Shown here one piece after another: positions 7,734-16,623 of a DNA stretch of 64,000 nucleotides; the first letter of the stretch is position 1; every line of letters begins with the position of its first letter. The notes below the pieces were generated by a model. It made no database searches. It worked only from the letters and a program-made list of their open reading frames with translations, and was not told the origin of the DNA. The DNA comes from Paraneptunicella aestuarii (GTDB lineage Bacteria > Pseudomonadota > Gammaproteobacteria > Enterobacterales > Alteromonadaceae): contig NZ_CP074570.1 of assembly GCF_019900845.1 (NCBI RefSeq), forward strand, positions 4,774,001 to 4,838,000. The letters are read 5' to 3'. Made by a program: the position numbers and the translations under genes.

Positions 7734-8808
7734 TTTCATAAAATAAGTGCAACGCTCATGGTTGCATGGTGATAGACGATCAACTGCCTATTGGTGGTAT
7801 TCTAAAGTCGCCAAAAATTAGAGTATTACCATGAGTTATAAGCAGTTGACCGAGGGTCAAAGATATCAGATCGAAGCATTATTGCGAGAAGGTTTTAGCC
7901 AAAGTCATATCGCCATTCAGATTGGCAAGAACAAAAGTAGTGTGAGTCGGGAAATTAAGCGCAATGTCTCTGAAACAGGTTATTGTGCAGAGACTGCCCA
8001 TAAAATAACAATGGAAAGGCACCTCCATAAAAGTAAACGTGGGATACCCGATGATACGCGCTTTTTTGTTGAGTACTGTTTGTCACTTAAATGGAGTCCA
8101 GAGCAAATTTCTGGTGTGGGTGATCTGACAGGATATCGAGTAAGTCATCAGTGGATTTATGAGTTTATCTATGAGGATAAAAAAGCCGGAGGAAAGCTTT
8201 TTAAACAGTTAAGACATGGACACCGAAAGTATAAAAAAGGTGGTTCAGGCAAACGCACTATCATCCCAAATCGCGTTGGTATTGAGCACAGGCCAGAAGT
8301 GGTTGACACAAAGGAACGCTTCGGAGACTGGGAGGTTGATACTGTTCTGGGTAAACAAGGAACAGGGGCGATTGTGAGCCTTGTTGAGCGCAAAAGCAGG
8401 CTCTATTTAGTGCGTAAAGTGAGTGGCAAAAATGCGAAAGATGTCGCACTAGCCATGACTGATATGTTACGCCCTTATACCGATTCGGTTAAAACCATTA
8501 CAGCAGACAATGGTACAGAATTCTGTGACCACGAAACCGTTGCAAAGGCATTAAAGACAGATATCTATTTTGCCAATCCGTATGCCTCATGGGAGCGAGG
8601 ATTGAATGAAAACTTTAATGGTTTGCTGAGACAATATATTCGCAAGGGAACTGATCTGACGACAGTCAGTGATGAAGAATTGTCTTCAATCGAAAAGCAG
8701 ATAAATTTACGTCCGAGGAAGTGCCTCGGATTCAGGCAGCCAGCAGTTGTCTTTGATGAACTGCTGAATGCTGCTTAATTGGTTGAGTGTTGCACTTGAG
8801 AGTTGAAT
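7734..8808 (+). mobile_element. IS30-family insertion sequence
   Basis: An element of about 1075 bp around one transposase gene. The ends are imperfect inverted repeats sharing AAGTGCAAC-x-CTCA (left 7745-7758; right, inverted, 8784-8797) plus a TTCA block near each tip (7735-7738 and the complement near 8804-8807). Exact tips are uncertain by a few bases, so the short duplication typical of IS30 was not resolved. It separates the GTPase/toxin block from the orphan gene at 9022. Confidence 0.8.
7831..8778 (+). CDS. IS30-family transposase
   Basis: A 315-residue transposase of normal length and apparently intact. An N-terminal helix-turn-helix (residues 1-45, LTEGQRYQIEALLREGFSQ then SSVSREIKRN) is followed by the catalytic core. 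The DDE residues appear as D170 (GDWEVDTVLG), D226 (TADNGTEF) and E260 (GLNENFNGLL), with the E in the usual IS30 context followed by LRQYIRKGTDL. It catalyses copy-out/paste-in transposition of the surrounding element. The terminal repeats lie about 97 bp upstream and 6 bp downstream of the coding region. Confidence 0.95.
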   Translation: MSYKQLTEGQRYQIEALLREGFSQSHIAIQIGKNKSSVSREIKRNVSETGYCAETAHKITMERHLHKSKRGIPDDTRFFVEYCLSLKWSPEQISGVGDLTGYRVSHQWIYEFIYEDKKAGGKLFKQLRHGHRKYKKGGSGKRTIIPNRVGIEHRPEVVDTKERFGDWEVDTVLGKQGTGAIVSLVERKSRLYLVRKVSGKNAKDVALAMTDMLRPYTDSVKTITADNGTEFCDHETVAKALKTDIYFANPYASWERGLNENFNGLLRQYIRKGTDLTTVSDEELSSIEKQINLRPRKCLGFRQPAVVFDELLNAA

Positions 8809-9021
8809 CCGCGCACCACCGCCATCAATTGCCAATATTTATTTCCTTAAAGTAAGGAAATACATACCAAAAATGCCAAACCAAATGATTAGGCAAAATA
8901 GTCCAAAGCTAACTTTTAGTATTCGCTTGAATTTTAACCATTTTGCTGCAATGCTTTTTTGACTCACTCAACACTAATATTGCTTCTGATTTTCTCTTGA
9001 ATTCAAAGCATTGGAGGCGTT

Positions 9022-9498
9022 ATGCCCTATACTCCGCAACAGGTTTATCGTTCTGAGAATTTGCGTTTTGCGACGCAGGAAGGAACACGTCAGCCCACTA
9101 TGTATTTCCGCACAGATCATGGTTCAGGCAGGTTACGTCAAGAGCATGACAGTGGGCCAAAAGTTCAGGATATCCGCAAACACACCACCCATGCGTTTTT
9201 TAAAACCAAAGATCAGCAGGTAGCTTTTCATCGAGATTTAAGAGCGCAAGGAACAGGTCTCACTAGAACTCAATACCGAGAATTACGAGCTCACCATGGT
9301 GGACATCACACGCCAAGAGAAGGCTATTTTCATCATGAAGCGAGTTTCCAAGGGCATGGCGGAGGCAGTTTGGTTCACACTAATAGCCGAGGAGATGCAG
9401 CGAGGTTACATAAAAACGGTGGGCAGGTGGTTTCCAGCCAAAAACTTGAGACGCTGCGCGGTCAAACGTCAACTATCGCTCGTAGAATGGGAGTTTGA
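9022..9498 (+). CDS. Orphan basic protein (158 aa), unknown
   Basis: ATG at 9022 with an excellent GGAGG 5 nt upstream, so it is probably translated. The product is rich in His, Arg, Gly, Thr and Gln (RTDHGSGRLRQEHDSGPKVQD, HHGGHHTPREGYFHHEASFQGHGGG) with few hydrophobic runs. It has no signal peptide or membrane segment and is likely basic and partly disordered. I do not recognise a family. It sits between an IS30 copy and a palindromic repeat, a typical accessory position. It could be a nucleic-acid-binding or toxin-like C-terminal module, but that is a guess. Confidence 0.55.
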   Translation: MPYTPQQVYRSENLRFATQEGTRQPTMYFRTDHGSGRLRQEHDSGPKVQDIRKHTTHAFFKTKDQQVAFHRDLRAQGTGLTRTQYRELRAHHGGHHTPREGYFHHEASFQGHGGGSLVHTNSRGDAARLHKNGGQVVSSQKLETLRGQTSTIARRMGV

Positions 9499-9562
9499 TA
9501 GCCAACAGTCTTTAGCATTAAATTAATGTTAACAAATAGCAGTGCCGTTGCTTAACACATTG

Positions 9563-9661
9563 GGATAGTTTACGCAGACTCGCCGAAATTCCATCCGTGG
9601 AGGCTCCACAGCCGCGTCAACAAAATTGAAAGTCAGGCTGAGGGTCTGCTTAAAACTATCC
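9563..9661 (+). repeat. Palindromic intergenic element, copy A
   Basis: Outer arms GGATAGTTT / AAACTATCC, inner arms GCAGAC (9574-9579) / GTCTGC (9644-9649), and the family landmark CTCGCCG...AGGCTCCACAGCCGC. The central GCGG of the other copies is replaced by an unrelated stretch. Weaker similarity extends to about 9533-9680. It lies just past the 3' end of the minus-strand MalY-like gene. Confidence 0.8.
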
Positions 9662-9707
9662 AAAGGTGACTAATAACCTAACACTTTTATGCAGAATAGA
9701 TTGTCAA

Positions 9708-10835
9708 TTAAGCTTTTATACGCTGAATAGCATGTTCCAAATGCGATCTCGGGCAACCATAATTCAAGCGAATAAACTGCTTATTGCCAAAGTCTGCGCC
9801 CGGTGAAGGGCCTACGCCTTTGTCTTCAAAGTACTTCTGCGGAAGTGGCACATTTAAACCAGAAGCATCAACCCAAGCCAGATAAGTCGCTTGCGGTAGC
9901 AACATACGTAATCCTTCAATGGCATTGATTTCCTGATACAGGTAATCGCGGTTGCCACGCAAATAATCTAACAAGACTTTGTGCCAATGATCGCATTCGG
10001 TAAAGGCGGCTTCCGTTGCCACCAAGCCCATAATGTTCGCCCAAGGCAATAACCCCATTCCGGCATGATTATATTGAAAGCGCAGTTTGGCGTCGGGAAT
10101 AATCGCAAATGACGTGCCTAAACCTGCAATATTAAAGGTTTTGCTGGCTGCCATCAGGGTAATGGTTTGGCTTTCAACACCAGCTAAAGTACCCGCAGGA
10201 ATATGCTTGGCTTGTTGATCCAAGACCAGATCGCAGTGGATTTCGTCGGAGCACAGGAAGATGTCGTTTTCCTGACAAATACGCGCCACTTCCTTAAGCT
10301 CCGCTTCGGTAAGCACTGAGCCGACCGGGTTCATCGGGTTACACAGGATGAACATTTTCACTTTCGGATCCTGCGCTTCTTTTTCTAATTGCGCGAAGTC
10401 CAATGTCCAACGACCATCCACTTCAACGGTGTCGATATCAACACGTTCCATTTTATTGATCGCTGGTGCGGCTAACATGGGCGGGTAATTAGGGCTTTGC
10501 ACCATAACCTTGTCGCCCGGTTCACAAAAAGCGCGGCATGCCAGATTAAAGGCAGGTACAACGCCCGGTGTCCAAACGATCCATTCCAGCTCAATGTCCC
10601 AGTTGTATTGCTTTTTCAACCAGTGTTTTACGGCTTCATTGGCGGGAGCATATTGGCTCGGATGGGTGTAACCCAAAATGCCGTGACCGACACGTTTATG
10701 CAGAGCATCCAGAATGGGCTGCGCACAGCTAAATTCGGTATCAGCAACCCACATCGGCAGTATGTCTTGTCCCTGATATTTAAGCCACTTGAGAGAATAG
10801 GTGTTATCGCGGGAAATAGTTTGAGAAAAATCCAT
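9708..10835 (-). CDS. MalY/PatB-family PLP-dependent C-S lyase/aminotransferase
   Basis: A 375-residue fold-type I PLP enzyme of usual length. The opening YSLKWLKYQGQDILPMWVADTEF is the hallmark of the MalY/PatB group. NPMNPVG (around 166-172) and SDEIHCDL (around 196-203) contact the cofactor, and K232 in SKTFNIAGLG is the Schiff-base lysine. The C-terminal RLNYGCPR binds the substrate carboxylate. These enzymes cleave cystathionine and other cysteine conjugates; some also regulate. It is a single gene, with a palindromic repeat following its stop. Confidence 0.85.
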   Translation of the reverse strand: MDFSQTISRDNTYSLKWLKYQGQDILPMWVADTEFSCAQPILDALHKRVGHGILGYTHPSQYAPANEAVKHWLKKQYNWDIELEWIVWTPGVVPAFNLACRAFCEPGDKVMVQSPNYPPMLAAPAINKMERVDIDTVEVDGRWTLDFAQLEKEAQDPKVKMFILCNPMNPVGSVLTEAELKEVARICQENDIFLCSDEIHCDLVLDQQAKHIPAGTLAGVESQTITLMAASKTFNIAGLGTSFAIIPDAKLRFQYNHAGMGLLPWANIMGLVATEAAFTECDHWHKVLLDYLRGNRDYLYQEINAIEGLRMLLPQATYLAWVDASGLNVPLPQKYFEDKGVGPSPGADFGNKQFIRLNYGCPRSHLEHAIQRIKA

Positions 10836-10936
10836 GATGGGATGCCCTTTTTAATGATTCAGTATCAAGCATCAGATTGTAATGATTATTTTAGCTGTGC
10901 CTAGTGCGGAATTGTTCTTGATTGCTATAAGCTAGA

Positions 10937-11365
10937 CTATTCATCAAAGCCTTTTGATAAATCAGCAGCAGCTTTTTGTTTAACCAGTTTCTTCACTTTT
11001 GCCAGTAAGTCTTTTGCCGTAAAAGGCTTACCCAGAAAATCATTCACACCCGCTTTAATCGCCTCGACCACTAATTCCCGAGAAGTGTTCCCGGTCACCA
11101 TTAAAACTGGGGTGGTTTTGTCGAACTGACGGAATGCACGCAAAAAGTCCAGGCCATTCATGCCCGGCATTTCCCAATCACTGATGACCAGATCGAAGTA
11201 ACCCTGGTTTTTTTGCAATTTTTGTAATGCTCTTTCTGACCCGCCAAACACCATGATATCGCCACAGTGAATTTCCTTGAGCATATGCGCTATCAAGGTT
11301 TGGGTGAGTTCTTCGTCGTCAATTAACATGATATTGGGGAATAATCCCGCATCAGAATCTGCCAC
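10937..11365 (-). CDS. Stand-alone receiver (CheY-like response regulator)
   Basis: A 142-residue single-domain response regulator. The acidic pocket is IDDEE (around 16-20), the phospho-acceptor Asp is in VISDWEMPGMNG (around 61), the conserved Thr is in MVTGN and the Lys in LGKPF. There is no output domain; the C-terminal tail is Lys/Ala-rich. It would relay phosphate or act by protein contact. No histidine kinase lies nearby, so the partner is unknown. Translation probably starts at 11365, although internal starts are possible. Confidence 0.85.
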   Translation of the reverse strand: MADSDAGLFPNIMLIDDEELTQTLIAHMLKEIHCGDIMVFGGSERALQKLQKNQGYFDLVISDWEMPGMNGLDFLRAFRQFDKTTPVLMVTGNTSRELVVEAIKAGVNDFLGKPFTAKDLLAKVKKLVKQKAAADLSKGFDE

Positions 11366-11579
11366 GCTCAGCTTTTCCTCTGTTTAGGTGACCGCTTGGA
11401 TCAAATATAGGCTTTCCAAACTGCGACTGCCAGAAAATAAACTACACTTACTTTTTGTTCTTCTTTTTCAAAGATTGCGTTTAAGAAAAAATATGGCTAA
11501 CGGTTTTGTTGATCCGTATCAATTTTAATCAAACCGGGATTTGCCATACTGAACGCAAGTAAATTGTAGGAGAATCTAC

Positions 11580-11789
11580 ATGATTGATCGAGATAATGTT
11601 GGTGTAATGGATACTGCTGTTCGTTCTATTATTGCTTGTTTATTTTTTGCCTTGGCTGTTGAGCAGGTTTTACCCGATATGGTGAACATCGCGCTACTGG
11701 TACTTGGTTCTCTACTATGGGTTTCGTGTGCAACAGGTGTTTGCTACCTATATAAAATGCTGGGCATAGACACTTATCACGTGAACTAG
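11580..11789 (+). CDS. DUF2892-type small membrane protein
   Basis: A 69-residue protein, ATG at 11580 with AGGAGA 6-7 nt upstream. NVGVMDTAVRSIIACLFFAL opens the first membrane helix and NIALLVLGSLLWVSCATGVCYLYKMLGI contains the second. The N-terminal motif nvg..D...R and the sa.tGfCplY..lGi-like C-terminus (TGVCYLYKMLGID) match DUF2892, the membrane part found in YgaP. Function unknown; in YgaP it accompanies a rhodanese. A perfect terminator follows. Confidence 0.8.
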   Translation: MIDRDNVGVMDTAVRSIIACLFFALAVEQVLPDMVNIALLVLGSLLWVSCATGVCYLYKMLGIDTYHVN

Positions 11790-11916
11790 ATTGATGTGTT
11801 GCAAAGGACGCTTTCAATGTGGATTGGTAAGCTATAAGGCGGAGGTTAGACAGGGAAGTATCATTGCAGACACCCCCGTTTACATCATCTAAATAATCTG
11901 GTTCGAAAAAGTAAAA

Positions 11917-11949
11917 ACGGCTGATATCTCTATCAGCCGTTTTTTTTTA
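11917..11949. terminator. Bidirectional rho-independent terminator
   Basis: A perfect 10-bp stem ACGGCTGATA / TATCAGCCGT, loop TCTC, then eight or nine T on the plus strand; the minus side also has a run of T. It serves the DUF2892 gene and the converging small membrane gene at 12041. Confidence 0.9.
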
Positions 11950-12040
11950 TATTTTCTATATTTTTCTGCATAGCGGCTTAATCACCGCCCAGTCGCCAAA
12001 TCTCGTTGGCATTCAACCTGATGGTTGAGTTAAAGCCTAA

Positions 12041-12229
12041 TTAGCTAATCGCGTAAAGCATCAATGCAGTAACGATTAACCCAGATACGCCAAAAAATCC
12101 GTACTCGATACGGTGTTTAATGGCACTATCACTAACCGGTTGAAAAAAGCTCATAATAATGCTGCTTAATCCCAAAACGAATGCCACTAGCATTAGGCCG
12201 AATAAAAATGCAGAACCCCAATCGCCCAT
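12041..12229 (-). CDS. Small two-helix membrane protein (62 aa)
   Basis: Start at 12229 (MGDWGSAFLFGLML), supported by AGGA 8 nt upstream; a TTG at 12250 would add seven residues. Two hydrophobic segments (about 7-30 and 43-60) are separated by a short charged loop (DSAIKHRIEYG). It is a likely inner-membrane protein of unknown role. It converges on the terminator at 11917 and is divergent from the epimerase gene at 12360. No family recognised. Confidence 0.6.
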   Translation of the reverse strand: MGDWGSAFLFGLMLVAFVLGLSSIIMSFFQPVSDSAIKHRIEYGFFGVSGLIVTALMLYAIS

Positions 12230-12359
12230 ATTGCGTATCCTATTAGTCAAAAGGACGGCTATTATGCCGTAATACTGGGATAAATATAGTGGGTTAGATC
12301 AATATTTGTCTAATCTGGAAGCGTGAAAACCCACATTAATTGCAATTGAAGAGGATCCA

Positions 12360-13181
12360 TTGATTAATTCGGTAACTATTATAGGCGCAGGGTGGTTAGG
12401 CCAAGCTCTCGCAGAACATTTGCGCGATTCTGGCATGTCAATTTGCCTGTCTGCGCGCAGCAACGAAAAAGTACAAACCTTGAGTCAACAAGGCTGGCAA
12501 GCCAGCCAATTTGAATTAGGCAACTCGGTTCAGTCTTCCTTGGTTAATAAAGTTCAAAATGAGCATCACCTTGCCATCATCAATATCGCACCAGGACGAC
12601 GAAACCTGGAACCTGAAACCTTCGTCGCCAATATGATTAAACTGATCGATGAACTCGTTATACTGGGCACAACTCATTTATTGTTTATTAGCACAACTTC
12701 TGTTTATGGCGACTTACAAGGAACCATTACAGAAACCACCAGCACGGCTCCAGGCACTCCCTCGGGAAAAGCCCATGTCGAGATAGAAAATTATATTAGA
12801 CAGCGATTAGCCAAGGCGACCATTCTACGATTAGCCGGTTTAGTAGGTGGGGAGCGCCATCCAGCCAAAAGTCTTTCAGGAAAACTGGATATTCCTCACC
12901 CGAACCAGGTTGTTAATCTGGTACATCGAAACGATGTGATAAAAGCAATATCAGCAATTATTGATAACGATATATGGGGGCAAACATTGCACCTATGCTC
13001 GACAGAACATCCGACGCGAAAAGAGTATTATCAATGGGCTGCGGCAAGATTTAATCTGCCGAAACCAGAGTTTTTACCAGAGGGTTCGGATTCAATTTCT
13101 GGCAAATTAATTGAGGCTAAAAACACCATTAAGAAGCTGGGGATCACGCTGGATTATCCCAGTCCTTACGATATGATTTGA
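12360..13181 (+). CDS. YeeZ-like NAD(P)-dependent epimerase/dehydratase
   Basis: A 273-residue extended SDR protein. The glycine-rich dinucleotide motif IIGAGWLGQALA is at residues 7-18, ISTTSVYG supplies the catalytic Ser/Tyr region, and LRLAGLVGGERHP is typical of YeeZ-type proteins. The start is TTG at 12360 with GAAGAGGA 5 nt upstream; no ATG fits the N-terminal strand. The substrate is unknown for the family. It is a single gene ending at a long hairpin shared with the converging transporter gene. Confidence 0.8.
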   Translation: MINSVTIIGAGWLGQALAEHLRDSGMSICLSARSNEKVQTLSQQGWQASQFELGNSVQSSLVNKVQNEHHLAIINIAPGRRNLEPETFVANMIKLIDELVILGTTHLLFISTTSVYGDLQGTITETTSTAPGTPSGKAHVEIENYIRQRLAKATILRLAGLVGGERHPAKSLSGKLDIPHPNQVVNLVHRNDVIKAISAIIDNDIWGQTLHLCSTEHPTRKEYYQWAAARFNLPKPEFLPEGSDSISGKLIEAKNTIKKLGITLDYPSPYDMI

Positions 13182-13191
13182 TGAAAATTAG

Positions 13192-13240
13192 AGTTAGAGA
13201 CCACTTAACGTTTAACTTAACCAGTAAGTAGTCTCTAACT
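13192..13240. terminator. Long hairpin between converging genes
   Basis: A 16-bp stem with one mismatch (AGTTAGAGACCACTTA / TAAGTAGTCTCTAACT) and a 17-nt loop. It lies between the convergent ends of the epimerase and NSS genes. The 15-mer TAAGTGGTCTCTAAC recurs in the hairpin at 28539-28636. It has no strong U-tract, so termination is inferred from position. Confidence 0.5.
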
Positions 13241-13249
13241 ATTTGAATG

Positions 13250-14671
13250 TTATCCAATTAAACCCGTGCCAAAAAACTTAATGGCAACAGTGTTAATGAA
13301 GATCAACAATAAAATCGCGGGGATAAAAGTACCGACCGAGAAATCAACGTACTTTTCATAAAAACTGCCTTTGTAGCTTGGTTCACCGTGATCCAGCTCT
13401 GCATTAAAGTTCGCCCGCTTCCAACGATAGATAACAAAGATACAAATCAGGAAGCCATTGAATGGCAAAATGGTGTCGTAGAACACATCCACCAGCACAT
13501 CAAAAAATGACTTACTCTGACCCGCATAGCTAACGAAGCTGGTGAAAAAGTCCATCATGCCAAAGGAAGTAATGGAAACAATCGACAGGGTTAGCATGGC
13601 AACGCCCAGTACCAACAATGAAGTCTTACGATCTAAATTACGCTCGTCCATCAAGGCGGCATTGGGTACTTCCAAAATGGAAACCAAAGATGTAATCGCC
13701 GCGAAGAACACCAACAAGAAAAACACAGAAGCCACAACGCTTGCGCCGGTATAGCCAATAGAAGACTGAAGTGCCAGAAAAATCTTGGGCAAGAATGAGA
13801 AGATCATACTGACCGAAGAATCACTTAAATCAGCAGTATTGGTATCAGGGTTAAAAGAAAACACCGCAGGTAAAATCATCAAACCGGCAATAAAAGCAAC
13901 GGCTGTGTCGGTCAAGGCCACCATTTTCGCAGCACCAGGCACACCATTACTACGGTTTAAATAAGAACCATAAGTAATCATGATCCCCATGCCCAAAGAT
14001 AGAGAGAAAAAGGCTTGCGATAGTGCGGCACTCACCGTAGATGCAGTGATTTTGCTGAAATCAGGGATTAGATAATACTCAACACCTGCGAATGCGTTAT
14101 CTAGTGTCAGTACAAAGATAACCATACCAATAAGCATGAAGAACAAAGTCGGCATAAGTAACTTCGCCGCTTTCTCAATACCTTCTTGCACGCCCCCCAG
14201 CAATATTAAGTAAACCAAACCGGTTACTACAGCCAAAAAGATAAAGATGTCGGAAGAATTGATGAAGTTACCAAAGGTGTCGGGCTTTGCCAAAAACTCC
14301 AGGTTTCCAATCATTGAATTAAAAAGATATCCAAATATCCAGACGGTGATCACCATATAAAACACAGCGATCATAAAGGGGGTGATGATCGACAACCAAC
14401 CCGCCATCGTCCAGGGCTGTTTGTGTCCTGAAATTTTATTGTATGCGCCAAGCGGATCTTTTTGCGTGTGGCGACCAATAGACATTTCTGCCAACATCAC
14501 AGGCAAACAAATAAAAAATACAAAAATTGCATAGATAAGCAAAAACGCGCCGCCACCGTTTTTTGTTGCAGCGACAGGGAACCCAACCATATTCCCGATC
14601 CCTACTGCAGAGCCTGCCGCAGCTAAGATAAAACCGAGTCGGGAACCAAACTGTTCACGAGGTGCACTCAT
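13250..14671 (-). CDS. NSS-family sodium-dependent transporter
   Basis: A 473-residue inner-membrane protein of the neurotransmitter:sodium symporter (LeuT-type) family. REQFGSRLGFILAAAGSAVGIGNMVGFPVAATKNGGGAF is the family's first helix with its unwound substrate/Na site (GSAVGIGN), and about 11-12 hydrophobic helices follow. It probably imports an amino acid or related solute with sodium; the substrate cannot be read. Length is normal for bacterial members. A GGAGAGGGT ribosome site sits at the start. It is alone in its unit, converging on the hairpin at 13192. Confidence 0.9.
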   Translation of the reverse strand: MSAPREQFGSRLGFILAAAGSAVGIGNMVGFPVAATKNGGGAFLLIYAIFVFFICLPVMLAEMSIGRHTQKDPLGAYNKISGHKQPWTMAGWLSIITPFMIAVFYMVITVWIFGYLFNSMIGNLEFLAKPDTFGNFINSSDIFIFLAVVTGLVYLILLGGVQEGIEKAAKLLMPTLFFMLIGMVIFVLTLDNAFAGVEYYLIPDFSKITASTVSAALSQAFFSLSLGMGIMITYGSYLNRSNGVPGAAKMVALTDTAVAFIAGLMILPAVFSFNPDTNTADLSDSSVSMIFSFLPKIFLALQSSIGYTGASVVASVFFLLVFFAAITSLVSILEVPNAALMDERNLDRKTSLLVLGVAMLTLSIVSITSFGMMDFFTSFVSYAGQSKSFFDVLVDVFYDTILPFNGFLICIFVIYRWKRANFNAELDHGEPSYKGSFYEKYVDFSVGTFIPAILLLIFINTVAIKFFGTGLIG

Positions 14672-14983
14672 ACCCTCTCCCTTTCAATACAATTATTTTT
14701 GTTATAATTCAGCCAGTTTTTATTACCAGCGTCACATTTCGACAGCGATGTTAACAATTGCCTTACAAAATGTCTTTTCAAATGTGGTGAAATGCTTGGA
14801 AAAATAAGTTCACTCTGGCTTACAACCAAGGAAAACTCTGTACATAACACTTTGTTCACAGATATATACAGGACAACCTCTAACGCACGATGTAAATCAG
14901 ATTAAGATGAAAGAAAATGGAAGTATTCTGGTTCCATCATCAGTATTATCAAGCAAGCAAATTTAATCGAATCAGGTTCAAAC
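14672..14983. other. Divergent promoter region between the NSS transporter and msrA
   Basis: About 310 AT-rich bases between divergent genes. It must hold both promoters, but I see no clear operator or RNA. A short frame on the minus strand ends by overlapping the transporter start and looks non-coding. Confidence 0.4.
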
Positions 14984-15529
14984 ATGAGTAATATTCAGCA
15001 AGCTACCTTGGGTGGCGGTTGCTTTTGGTGTATTGAAAGCGCATTTAACAGCATTGATGGTGTGGTGAAGGCTATTTCTGGTTATGCTGGCGGGCATGTC
15101 GATGAGCCAAGCTACGAGCAAGTGTGCTCAGGCGACACAGGACACGCCGAAGTGGTAAGAGTCGAGTTTGATGCAGACAAATTATCATTCCGTCAGGTTT
15201 TAGAAATCTTCTTCGCGTTGCATGATCCAACCCAGCTAAACCGCCAGGGTAACGACATAGGTACTCAATATCGAAGCGCTGTGTTTTATCATAACGATGA
15301 GCAAAAACAGTGTGCTGAAGAGATCATTCAGGAAATGAAAGATGAAGGCATTTGGGAAAACCCAATCGTCACGGAGATATCCCCACTAACTTCATATTTT
15401 GACGCAGAAGATTACCATCAGGATTATTTTTCAAACAATCCGCAAAATCAGTATTGCAATATGGTGGTTGCGCCAAAACTGGCGAAGTTTAAAAAGACAT
15501 TTGCTCAAAAGCTAAAAAAACAGGACTAA
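14984..15529 (+). CDS. msrA: Peptide-methionine (S)-S-oxide reductase
   Basis: A 181-residue MsrA. The catalytic motif GGCFWC places the nucleophile at Cys13, followed by IESAFNSIDGV and SGYAGGHVDEPSYEQVCSGDTGHAEVV, all characteristic. FFALHDPTQLNRQGNDIGTQYRSAVFYH carries the conserved acidic and Tyr residues, and YHQDYFSNNPQNQYC near the end carries a resolving cysteine. It reduces S-form methionine sulfoxide in proteins and free methionine. Cytoplasmic, single gene. Confidence 0.95.
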   Translation: MSNIQQATLGGGCFWCIESAFNSIDGVVKAISGYAGGHVDEPSYEQVCSGDTGHAEVVRVEFDADKLSFRQVLEIFFALHDPTQLNRQGNDIGTQYRSAVFYHNDEQKQCAEEIIQEMKDEGIWENPIVTEISPLTSYFDAEDYHQDYFSNNPQNQYCNMVVAPKLAKFKKTFAQKLKKQD

Positions 15530-15626
15530 TAATAGAGTTCTAAAGCAGGGCTGAAAAAAACGAATGGAAGCACTCTCGATACATCACGTTAATTAAAGGT
15601 GATGTGAATGAAAAAACCGGGAAGCC

Positions 15627-15663
15627 AATAAAAAATAACCTAACTATCGAAGTGATAGTTAGG
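15627..15663 (-). terminator. Rho-independent terminator, likely end of the giant CsrB-like RNA
   Basis: A perfect 10-bp stem CCTAACTATC / GATAGTTAGG with a 5-nt loop, followed on the minus strand by TTATTTTTTATT. No minus-strand protein gene ends nearby, so it probably closes the GGA-rich transcript. A closer end near 15740 cannot be excluded. Confidence 0.75.
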
Positions 15664-16536
15664 GGTCTAAAAGTGTTACTTCTGTAGGCAAAAAAACAAA
15701 TACGGTAGAAACATGAGGCGTGCGCTATATCTACATAGGCTAAAAATACAGCCACGCCCGAAAATCAATTTCCCTCTCGGCAGTCCATCGCCCTTGTGCT
15801 CCAAGTCAATTCCGTCTGCTTACAGCTCCAGCGATCCCTTCCATCCAGAAAGGGGCATTAATCCTTAATGTGTCCATTTAGTCCTTTTATCCCAACGTTT
15901 CCTGTTGGGGCATACGTCCTTGCATGTGTCCTTAATCCTTAACCATTCCATCCCTGAACACTTTCCAATTGTCCTTATTCTTCCTGAAAACCTTCAATCT
16001 CCTGATCAAAGTGTTCATCCTGAACTGCTCCTTGCTCCATGTTTTCCATTTTCATCCTTATATCTCAAACATCCTGGTTTGAGGCACATATCCTTATGTG
16101 TGTTCCATTTCCATGTTTATGCTATTCCCAGCTTTCCCTTTACATCCTGAAAGGGGCACTCATCCGTGAATGGGTCCATTTCCATTACATCCTGTTATTT
16201 CCCTGTCTACCTTGACCTTCCCGGCCTTCCTGTCCGAGAAATTCATTCCTTGAATCCATCCTTGTCCCTAAATACTTAATATCCTGTTTTCCCTGTTTCT
16301 CGCTAATCCTAAGCAAGACATTCAACCTTGAATGTGTTCCTGTTTTCTATCCTGACCAATTTTCCTTTTATCACTGTTATTTCCTTCTAACAGTATTCTT
16401 CTTCCTGAAGTTGTCCCGATGTTCTTCCTGACCTCGGTGTTTCCTTGTGACATGAGTAACTATAAGTGTTTCCAAATCCTTTTCTATCCCGATCTCTCAA
16501 AATTAGACGGTAAATTTACAACTCATTACGGGTTGA
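15628..16536 (-). ncRNA. csrB: Very large CsrB/RsmZ-type regulatory RNA (CsrA/RsmA sponge)
   Basis: The minus strand from about 16480 to 15784 holds 59 GGA motifs by hand count (about 11 expected by chance), while GGA is essentially absent from the plus strand. Many sit in loops of short perfect hairpins: 15856-15870 (CATTAA-GGA-TTAATG), 16013-16025 (GTTCA-GGA-TGAAC, identical to classical CsrB loops), 16064-16083, 16085-16100 and others. CsrB-family RNAs sequester CsrA/RsmA through exactly such motifs. Upstream lie a perfect GacA/UvrY box (16624-16641) and a plausible promoter; downstream is a strong terminator. At about 900 nt, or at least 710 nt, it is far longer than E. coli CsrB (about 370 nt). 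Class is strongly supported; the ends are inferred. Confidence 0.82.
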
Positions 16537-16542
16537 ATTTAA

Positions 16543-16569
16543 ATTTAACCATTATTTATCAATGACTTG
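16543..16569 (-). promoter_or_regulatory. Candidate core promoter of the CsrB-like RNA
   Basis: On the minus strand TTGCAA (16569-16564) and TTAAAT (16548-16543) are 15 bp apart as hexamers; each matches 4 of 6 of the sigma-70 consensus. This would start transcription near 16536. The match is modest and the spacing is short of the optimum of 17, so the start site is approximate. Confidence 0.3.
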
Positions 16570-16623
16570 CAAAAAGCACCCTACCATTGACATACACCAA
16601 ATTACCCGCATTTCCTACACAGA

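Noticed and set aside
4387..9500. Complete known defence system (for example Gabija, Septu, CBASS)
   Set aside because: None of the partner genes of those systems is present; only the GTPase and a toxin-antitoxin pair are seen.
14668..14859. 63-codon frame upstream of the NSS transporter
   Set aside because: Its stop overlaps the transporter start and its last codons are the purine-rich ribosome site of that gene; no family-like sequence.
15540..16150. Short open frames on both strands inside the GGA-rich region (71 and 81 codons)
   Set aside because: Composition follows the repeated GGA/TCC pattern, there is no ribosome site, and the hairpin structure explains the sequence better as RNA.
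15781..16480. CRISPR-like or tandem repeat array
   Set aside because: No constant repeat length or unique spacers; the recurring signal is a 3-5 nt motif in variable hairpins.
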